Of a DNA stretch of 19,856 bases, positions 15,430-19,856 are shown in pieces (the stretch's first letter is position 1; each line of letters starts with the position of its first letter). The notes beneath the pieces were generated by a model, which saw only the letters and a program-made list of their open reading frames with translations, ran no database searches and was not told the DNA's origin. Source of the DNA: OFTM382 sp964448185. GTDB taxonomy: Bacteria > Planctomycetota > Phycisphaerae > Phycisphaerales > UBA1924. Both the position numbers and the translations under genes were made by a program. The stretch lies in assembly GCA_964448185.1 (NCBI GenBank), contig CAYUVO010000045.1, positions 1 through 19,856 of the forward strand, in the 5' to 3' direction.

Positions 15430-16367
15430 GCGATGACCCGGACACCGATGATCCTCCTCGGGTCCCTCGGTCCCGGCTGACACCGACACAGCTCAAGCTC
15501 TTTACCGCTGGCAACGAGATCAACGAGTCAGCACCAGACAGAACCGATTTCCTTCACACCGTGATGTGCCAAGTGGGCATGCCGCGCAAACGCACCGATG
15601 CCAAGACATTCGAGCGGCACAGCGGGCACATGAGCATCTTGCTTGAAGCCGGGAAGCTCTTCGATGGTCGCGAGTTTGTCGATCGCCCGCTTCCCTATGG
15701 CACCGTTCCAAGGCTTGTGATGGTGCATGTCTCGACCGAGGCGATCCGTACCAAGCAACGCTGCGTCGAGATCGGCGACAGCACACGCCAGTTCTTGACC
15801 AAACTCGGCTTGCAGACCAGCGGCGGAGCAAGAGGTGGCTACACGATTCTCCGCAGGCAGATGGAAGCGCTCGCCGCGTGCAGACTCACACTTGGGATGT
15901 ACGATCATGGCCGCGCCATAACCGTTGACGCTAAGCCGATCAAACGATTTGAAGCGTGGATTCAGCACGACGGTGCACAGCGAACACTCTGGCCCGGGAT
16001 GCTCGAGCTTTCAGAAGACTTCTTCAACACCCTCTCTGAGCACGCCGTGCCGCTCGACTACCGGGCATTAGCGGCTCTGCGGCACTCATCGCTTGCTCTT
16101 GATATCTACACCTGGCTCGCCCACCGGCTGTGCCGAGTGAATACTGCCGGTGGCATCAAGCTCAGCTGGGGGAACTTGCGTGAGCAGTTTGGGCAGGAGT
16201 ACAACGCCTCGAAGGATTTCAAGAAGGAGTTCCGCCATGCGTTGCGGCAGGTGCTCGTGGTCTACCCCGATGCGAGGCTTGGTGATGCAGCGGGCGGTCT
16301 GATGCTGTACCCATCGAAGCCGCCATTGAGCAAGACGAGTATCGCGTTTCGGATCTCGAAGTCGTAG
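15426..16367 (+). CDS. repA: RepA-family plasmid replication initiator
   Basis: About 313 residues. The core contains FLHTVMCQVGMPRKRTDAKTF, LPYGTVPRLVMVHVSTEAIRTKQRCVEIGDSTRQFLTKLGL, SGGARGGYTILRRQMEALAACRLTLGM and LPLDYRALAALRHSSLALDIYTWLAHRLCRV-like stretches, which match the plasmid-encoded RepA initiator family. Such proteins bind iterons and open the origin with DnaA. GTG 15426 overlaps the upstream stop as GTGA and is preferred. ATG 15399 is in frame and would overlap by 31 bases; neither has a clear ribosome binding site. The gene ends 34 bases before the DnaA box of the origin. Confidence 0.85.
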   Translation: MSDDPDTDDPPRVPRSRLTPTQLKLFTAGNEINESAPDRTDFLHTVMCQVGMPRKRTDAKTFERHSGHMSILLEAGKLFDGREFVDRPLPYGTVPRLVMVHVSTEAIRTKQRCVEIGDSTRQFLTKLGLQTSGGARGGYTILRRQMEALAACRLTLGMYDHGRAITVDAKPIKRFEAWIQHDGAQRTLWPGMLELSEDFFNTLSEHAVPLDYRALAALRHSSLALDIYTWLAHRLCRVNTAGGIKLSWGNLREQFGQEYNASKDFKKEFRHALRQVLVVYPDARLGDAAGGLMLYPSKPPLSKTSIAFRISKS

Positions 16368-16400
16368 CCCCCATGTGAGTAACCCGGTGGGTGCAGAGAG

Positions 16401-16544
16401 TTATCCACGCTGCATCACCCCCCATCTCTACGCTGCATTGCCCCCCCTTGGAATGTGAAATGTGCGCTGCATCGCCCCCCCGTAAAGCCTATATATAGAA
16501 ACCTATAGAATACCTGTAGTTGATGAGGCTGGATCTGTGGATAA
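16401..16544 (+). other. Plasmid-type replication origin (oriV)
   Basis: Directly after repA the sequence has every part of an iteron origin in order. A near-consensus DnaA box TTATCCACG is at 16401-16409, followed by three GC-rich iterons (16408-16481). An A+T-rich block at 16488-16520 contains three CCTRTA repeats (16488, 16502, 16513) and is a likely unwinding element. A perfect DnaA box TTATCCACA lies on the minus strand at 16536-16544. Function is inferred from this arrangement and the adjacent initiator. Confidence 0.8.
16408..16481 (+). repeat. Three origin iterons, consensus CGCTGCATYRCCCCCC
   Basis: Copies start at 16408, 16431 and 16465 (spacing 23 and 34 bases, differing by 11, about one helical turn). 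They differ only at two positions after GCTGCAT (CA, TG, CG) and in the length of the C run (6 or 7). They are all in the same orientation, as expected for RepA binding sites. Confidence 0.78.
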
Positions 16545-16833
16545 CTCGGGCGGTTGATTCAATCTCTTTGAAGAGCTGGGTGTGTTGAGCGGGATGCTCA
16601 AGCATTGAATACATGCGCAATCGCCCAGAAATGCCCGCAAGAGCAGTCAAGATGATCGCGGGTAGGGGCAAGCCCACGTCAGGCACTTTCATGTGCTGCT
16701 CGGAGCATTTCCATGCAGGTGAAGTGTGCAGAGCCCGAAGGGAGGGCTGTCCCGCGCATCAAACTGGGATGGAAATACCTTGATCCATCAAAGAAGGCAA
16801 TATTCAAAGAAGACTACGCCCATGCAACAGAAA
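16545..16833. other. Non-coding region between origin and lectin terminator
   Basis: No convincing gene. A perfect dyad TTGAGC-gggat-GCTCAA lies at 16585-16601 and could be an operator or part of the origin. A 67-codon minus-strand frame spans 16489-16692, but it crosses the A+T-rich origin block and lacks a ribosome binding site. Confidence 0.45.
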
Positions 16834-16861
16834 AGCAGCCCGGCAGTTTCGCCAGGCTGCT
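16834..16861 (-). terminator. Intrinsic terminator for the lectin gene, possibly bidirectional
   Basis: AGCAGCC-c-GGC (16834-16844) pairs with GCC-a-GGCTGCT (16851-16861) around a 6-base loop. Read leftward, the stem is followed by TTTTCTGTT; rightward it is followed by CTGTTTTAT. It starts 27 bases after the lectin stop codon and would also shield the origin from incoming transcription. Confidence 0.75.
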
Positions 16862-16887
16862 CTGTTTTATGTGAAGCAATGGCTTGC

Positions 16888-17619
16888 TTATGACCGGCGT
16901 CGGCGTGCTGCGCCCAAGAGACCCGCAGCAAACACTCCGATTACACCTGGAGCGGGGACTGCGCTGTAGGTAAAGTTTGAGATCGTCTGATCCGAACGGA
17001 AACTGGTCGCACCAAAGCCTACGTACACAAGATCATCACCAAGGAATGGCGAGAGGTCACCAACAAGGAAGTTTCGCGTGAACTCCACTTGAGTCACGGT
17101 GTCCACCAAGTGCATCATCAAAAAGGTGCCGTCATAGGCCAGCGTGAAGTCGATATCGTTATTGCCTCCCAGAGTGATGCCAACCACAAAAACCCCGCCA
17201 GAAACAACACCTCCGGTCGAGAAGCCAATAGCGTTCGTGCGGATATCCCAGGTGGTGGCGATGCTATTGGTGATCCCGCCATACCCGAGATTGCTTCCTC
17301 CGCCACCGAGGGTGCTGGAGCCATCAGGGGCATTCTGCAGGATAAAGCTCATGCCCTGACCGCTATTTACTCTAAGGTCGCCTCGATAGGTGAAGCTCGT
17401 TGTGAACTGGTCAAACCCTTGGCGCGTATTTGCATAGATGCTGCGGTTCTGAGAGCCGCCGGTGCTCGTGATGTAAATGGTGCCCGGATCAGGCAGGTCC
17501 GCCGGTGTTTGTGCATCCTCCTGGTTGTACGTCCAACCTGAGAGATTATTGAAGCCCGTGATGTCGGCTGAGGCAGAAGAGGCGAGTACGGCGGCGGCGA
17601 TGAGGCAGATCGGACGCAT
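16888..17619 (-). CDS. Secreted L-type lectin-like domain protein with PEP-CTERM-type tail
   Basis: 243 residues. The signal peptide MRPICLIAAAVLASSASA is followed by a beta-rich domain with GFNNLSGWTYNQ, GQGMSFILQN, GGGGSNLGYGGITNSIATTWDI (about 110-140) and a closing YVGFGATSFRSDQTISNFTYSA. This matches the beta-sandwich layout of bacterial legume-lectin domains. The end, VPAPGVIGVFAAGLLGAARRRRS, is a VPxPG motif, hydrophobic segment and Arg cluster, as in PEP-CTERM sorting signals. It is probably exported, cell-surface bound and sugar-binding. AGGAG about 8 bases before ATG 17619 sets the start; an earlier ATG at 17892 would run through a poly-Pro segment encoded by the homopolymer. A 16-base C run lies just upstream (coding strand), which may influence expression. 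Confidence 0.85.
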   Translation of the reverse strand: MRPICLIAAAVLASSASADITGFNNLSGWTYNQEDAQTPADLPDPGTIYITSTGGSQNRSIYANTRQGFDQFTTSFTYRGDLRVNSGQGMSFILQNAPDGSSTLGGGGSNLGYGGITNSIATTWDIRTNAIGFSTGGVVSGGVFVVGITLGGNNDIDFTLAYDGTFLMMHLVDTVTQVEFTRNFLVGDLSPFLGDDLVYVGFGATSFRSDQTISNFTYSAVPAPGVIGVFAAGLLGAARRRRS

Positions 17620-17635
17620 GGTCTGGGCTCCTGTC

Positions 17636-17651
17636 GGGGGGGGGGGGGGGG
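17636..17651. repeat. Homopolymer of 16 G (C on the lectin coding strand)
   Basis: An uninterrupted run of 16 G begins 17 bases before the lectin ATG, between its ribosome binding site and the upstream palindrome. Such runs slip during replication, so copy number may vary between cells. It may also be a sequencing-length uncertainty. Confidence 0.9.
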
Positions 17652-17669
17652 CGGGTGGCCCTTGATAAA

Positions 17670-17694
17670 CACTGTCCCTTATTTGGGGACAGTG
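17670..17694. promoter_or_regulatory. Perfect palindrome CACTGTCCC-7-GGGACAGTG, operator candidate
   Basis: Two 9-base arms, 17670-17678 and 17686-17694, flank a 7-base A+T-rich spacer in the gap between the divergent lectin and HTH genes. There is no T-tract, so it is not a typical terminator. A dimeric regulator, perhaps the neighbouring HTH protein, could bind it. A mobile hairpin repeat of the TGTCCC...GGGACA kind is another possibility. Confidence 0.5.
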
Positions 17695-17795
17695 CAACAT
17701 ACCCCCTTTCCTCTGGGGTGCCACCGACTTCTCGAAAAAAATCAAAGCGGCTCCCCAGCAAGCAGCCACTCCAGCAAGAGCCCTACCAGTCCTTG

Positions 17796-17996
17796 ATGAG
17801 AGCCCTGAGAGATCAGGCAGACGAACTAGGGCTCTCGGTGAGGGCTTTAGCCGAGCGGCTTGGCAGACCTCGTACCACCGTCCACAAAACACTGTGCGGA
17901 CAGCGCAGGATCGATCCCATCGAGTTTCTCGATTGGTGTGAAGCGCTCGAACTCGACGATCCGATCGCCGTCATCAACGCGGTGAGGCGCAGGTGA
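17796..17996 (+). CDS. Small XRE-like helix-turn-helix regulator
   Basis: 66 residues: MRALRDQADELGLSVRALAERLGRPRTTVHKTLCGQRRIDPIEFLDWCEALELDDPIAVINAVRRR. Helix-turn-helix of the Cro/C1 (XRE) type at about 14-37, with the second helix RPRTTVHKTLCG as the recognition helix, followed by the usual IDPIEFLDWCEALELDD stretch. The frame is open upstream; GTG 17718 would add a basic 26-residue N-terminus ending in EPYQSL, which also looks coding, so the start is uncertain. No ribosome binding site is clear. It faces away from the lectin gene across a palindrome and may regulate itself and the lectin. Confidence 0.78.
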   Translation: MRALRDQADELGLSVRALAERLGRPRTTVHKTLCGQRRIDPIEFLDWCEALELDDPIAVINAVRRR

Positions 17997-18025
17997 GCCG
18001 AAGCCCAGTCTGGCAATCAGCCCTT

Positions 18026-18041
18026 ACCGCCTATCGGCGGT
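18026..18041. other. Short hairpin ACCGCC-TATC-GGCGGT
   Basis: A perfect 6-base stem with a 4-base loop, 29 bases after the HTH gene stop. There is no following T run, so it is a weak terminator at best. It may be an operator or attenuating hairpin before the next gene. Confidence 0.35.
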
Positions 18042-18110
18042 GACCCGACGCCAGGTCATTGCTTTGATCGGGTTGTTGCCATGGACTACTGAGGTGGCCC
18101 CCCGGAGCCT

Positions 18111-19364
18111 GTGCAAACTCGAATGCGGTATCCTTATCGCATGGACCCGGTTATCTTCATCCATCTATTCGTGCCGGAAGTCGAGCCATTGGCAGGCTTC
18201 TCCGATCACACGGCGTTGCTGACTGCTACCCACCGATTCAGGACCCATGTCGTCCTCGGATTCTGCGCACCGACACTGACCAAGGGACCGGATGTTGCTG
18301 GGATATTCAATGACGTACCCGCGCTCAACGGCGAGTGGACGCTTGAGATCGCTCTGGAGCTGCCCGACCTACTACCAACGCTCGGTGCAAAGAGCGAGGC
18401 GGTAGTCGCCGCCAGAGACGCAGCGGGCACATTGCACGAAATTTGCCTCTCCAACCGGATGTCGAGATTCCATTACCTAGATGCGAACAGACCCTATCAA
18501 GTGCTTGCTCCGCGAACTGAGGCTTGGCACGGCGCTGCACAAGTAACGGGCGACGACGGTGCGCCCAAGCCTGCTGCAGAAGAGCAACTGCGAACCGTAG
18601 CGTCGATGCGATTTCAGGTCAAAGGTGCCGATGCCGAGAGCGCGTTTGAGGGTTCGGTGCGAAGCTCGATCGAGTGCATGTTTGGGGCAATGCGATCAGT
18701 GCTTGAGGCCGCTCGTGAGTGCCGCGAGGGCTTCACGCCAACGGCCCGAACTATTCGCTGGGATCACGTAAGCTATGTGTATGTGCTGCTAAGCGGCGAT
18801 GGGAAGGCGAGTGGGGCGAGGCTGGCTCTGAGCGGCGGACGGGTCTCGCTCAATACCGATTCACTCGAAGGTCAAGACGAAACCAGATTTCGGGCTATCG
18901 CTGATGGTACTATTCCCTCTACGGACATTGATCGGTTGCTCGGTGAGGCGCGAAGCAGCTGGCAGGACGGCGAGTACGAGTTTGCGTTTTTGCAAGCGGT
19001 CATCTCGGCGGAGATCGCCACATCACGCCTCGTCAGGGCTGTGTGCCTGCGCCGGGGTGTATCCAAGAACAAGCTGGATAACAGCCGCAAGGAAATGACC
19101 TACTCGTGGGCCCTGAACGTCGGGCTGGCGCTCTGTATCAGCGAAGACCGTCGCCCTTCGCAGCAGCTCATCTCGGCGATGAACAGCGCGAGGAACAAAC
19201 GCAACGACCTCATGCACGAAGCGGCGTTCGACATGAACCGCGAGACGGTTGGGCAGGTACTCAGTGATACGGCAGAGTTCATCGCGGCACTGAGGGTGGC
19301 CGAGCAAGACGATGCAGCGGACGCCCAGGCCACACGGCAGCCAGGCAATCCAACACCGCCATAG
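18111..19364 (+). CDS. Uncharacterised protein with C-terminal HEPN-like domain (RNxxxH)
   Basis: 417 residues from GTG 18111. The N-terminal 280 residues are not recognised (DPVIFIHLFVPEVEPLAGF at the start, a central RTIRWDHVSYVYVLLSGDG). From about 285, EYEFAFLQAVISAEIATSRLVRAVCLRRG begins a helical domain. ARNKRNDLMHEAAFD follows, with RNDLMH at 364-369, exactly the R-N-x3-H pattern of HEPN ribonucleases, then a closing helix ETVGQVLSDTAEFIAALR. HEPN proteins are common in defence and toxin systems. GTG 18111 has GGAG only 3 bases before it; ATG 18123 and ATG 18141 (MDPVIFIH) are alternatives. It follows the HTH gene with a 114-base gap. Catalytic activity is not proven by the motif. Confidence 0.75.
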   Translation: MQTRMRYPYRMDPVIFIHLFVPEVEPLAGFSDHTALLTATHRFRTHVVLGFCAPTLTKGPDVAGIFNDVPALNGEWTLEIALELPDLLPTLGAKSEAVVAARDAAGTLHEICLSNRMSRFHYLDANRPYQVLAPRTEAWHGAAQVTGDDGAPKPAAEEQLRTVASMRFQVKGADAESAFEGSVRSSIECMFGAMRSVLEAARECREGFTPTARTIRWDHVSYVYVLLSGDGKASGARLALSGGRVSLNTDSLEGQDETRFRAIADGTIPSTDIDRLLGEARSSWQDGEYEFAFLQAVISAEIATSRLVRAVCLRRGVSKNKLDNSRKEMTYSWALNVGLALCISEDRRPSQQLISAMNSARNKRNDLMHEAAFDMNRETVGQVLSDTAEFIAALRVAEQDDAADAQATRQPGNPTPP

Positions 19365-19382
19365 TAAAAACTTGGAGTTGTG

Positions 19383-19412
19383 GCTCGACGCTGCCTTCCG
19401 GTGGCGTCGAGC
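19383..19412. terminator. Stem-loop after the HEPN-like gene
   Basis: GCTCGACGC (19383-19391) pairs perfectly with GCGTCGAGC (19404-19412) around a 12-base loop, starting 18 bases after the stop codon. No T-tract follows on either strand, so intrinsic termination is uncertain. It lies between convergent genes, where a terminator is expected. Confidence 0.5.
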
Positions 19413-19453
19413 TCTACTAGCCGATTCCAGATGTTGTATGTGCCCATATCGGG

Positions 19454-19856
19454 TTACCGCCCGTAGTAGCGTGCCTTGGCGTTCTCGATCAGTCGCGCTT
19501 CATCGTATGAAGACCATGCGTGTCCATTCTTTCGCCACATCCTTGCAAGCTCTTGTTTGATCTCCGTGTAACGAGAGCAGGCGGGTTCTCCGGGGGGAAG
19601 CGGCACCTCGACTGGAGATCTTGGGGGCTGCCACTTTCGCCGGAGCACAGGGGCTTCAACAACCACCGGGCGAAACTCCTTCGCTGCAGCAGCAGCTTGG
19701 ACCGCCTTCGTCTGCTCGTGTTCTAGGTCGTGTCTGACGGCTCGGATGTTCGGCGCGTGAGCGGGGGTTGCGCTGTGTTGGTTGAGCGGCGAAGATGACT
19801 CCATGGAGGCGCGGAGCTGGTCTCTGGTCAGGAGGTCACGGATGCCGCCGCTACGA
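19454..19856 (-). CDS. Hypothetical protein, 5' end outside the window
   Basis: The minus-strand frame is open to the right edge. Before an internal ATG at 19804 it reads RSGGIRDLLTRDQLRAS, which looks like coding sequence, so the true start is probably outside the window. The visible part is Ala/Pro/Glu-rich and likely disordered (EQTKAVQAAAAAKEFRPVVVEAPVL), ending in a helical KQELARMWRKNGHAWSSYDEARLIENAKARYYGR. No known domain is recognised. It converges on the HEPN-like gene. Confidence 0.55.
   Translation of the reverse strand, partial: RSGGIRDLLTRDQLRASMESSSPLNQHSATPAHAPNIRAVRHDLEHEQTKAVQAAAAAKEFRPVVVEAPVLRRKWQPPRSPVEVPLPPGEPACSRYTEIKQELARMWRKNGHAWSSYDEARLIENAKARYYGR

Larger units (their letters stand above)
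6644..19856. mobile_element. tRNA-Ser-inserted element with plasmid-type replicon, right end not seen
   Basis: Inferred from several independent signs to the right of tRNA-Ser. These are a tyrosine recombinase next to the tRNA, an AlpA/Xis-like protein, a type IV coupling-protein remnant, a toxin-antitoxin pair, ArdC antirestriction, and ParA, partner and RepA genes with an iteron-type origin. To the left are core chromosomal genes. The element appears partly decayed because the coupling protein and a methyltransferase survive only as 3' fragments. The lectin, HTH and HEPN-like genes after 16860 may be cargo of the element or chromosomal sequence beyond it. No right attachment site is visible. 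Confidence 0.65.

Noticed and set aside
16489..16692. 67-codon minus-strand open frame beside the origin
   Set aside because: Its C-terminal part is a translation of the A+T-rich origin block and a DnaA box, and it has no ribosome binding site.
6644..19856. Right attachment site (second copy of the tRNA-Ser 3' end)
   Set aside because: I looked for TTCGAATC with flanking G and C runs and for CTCTCCG in a matching context and found none in the window.

Overview
The window looks like a piece of a Planctomycetota chromosome, most likely class Phycisphaerae. This is inferred from the high G+C content, the secreted lectin ending in a PEP-CTERM-like tail of the form VPAPG...hydrophobic...RRRR, and membrane proteins of a style common in that group. 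No rRNA or marker phylogeny was available, so the placement is an inference.

Positions 1-6643 look like ordinary chromosome. On the minus strand are a membrane protein running off the left edge, an M48/HtpX-type metalloprotease with LemA directly upstream, TruB, and an ArnT-like glycosyltransferase coupled to TruB by a 4-base overlap. On the plus strand are a six-segment membrane protein, a small protein overlapping it, and a PAP2-family phosphatase. The block ends in an intact tRNA-Ser(CGA).

From 6644 to the right edge the content is accessory and reads as a genetic element inserted at the 3' end of tRNA-Ser. The tRNA-proximal end carries a tyrosine recombinase whose reading frame continues antisense through the whole tRNA gene, an AlpA/Xis-like DNA-binding protein, and three small genes, two of them membrane proteins. 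Next is a decay junction where the 3' end of a type IV coupling protein gene (minus strand) meets the 3' end of a methyltransferase-like gene (plus strand), both without 5' halves. A RelE/ParE-type toxin-antitoxin pair, an ArdC-type antirestriction protein and two unrecognised minus-strand genes follow.

Positions 14254-16544 form a complete plasmid-style replication and partition module: a CCAGC-rich repeat cluster (candidate centromere), ParA, a small centromere-binding candidate, a RepA-family initiator, and an origin with two DnaA boxes, three GC-rich iterons and an A+T-rich block. Together with the integrase and the coupling-protein remnant, this points to an integrated plasmid, or an integrative element with a plasmid replicon, that has lost at least part of its conjugation genes.

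Right of the origin are a lectin-domain PEP-CTERM protein with a 16-G tract and a palindrome in its upstream region, a small HTH regulator, and a 417-residue protein whose C-terminal domain carries an RNxxxH motif, as in HEPN ribonucleases. A partial minus-strand gene runs off the right edge. No second copy of the tRNA 3' end was seen, so the right boundary of the element lies outside the window or is lost.
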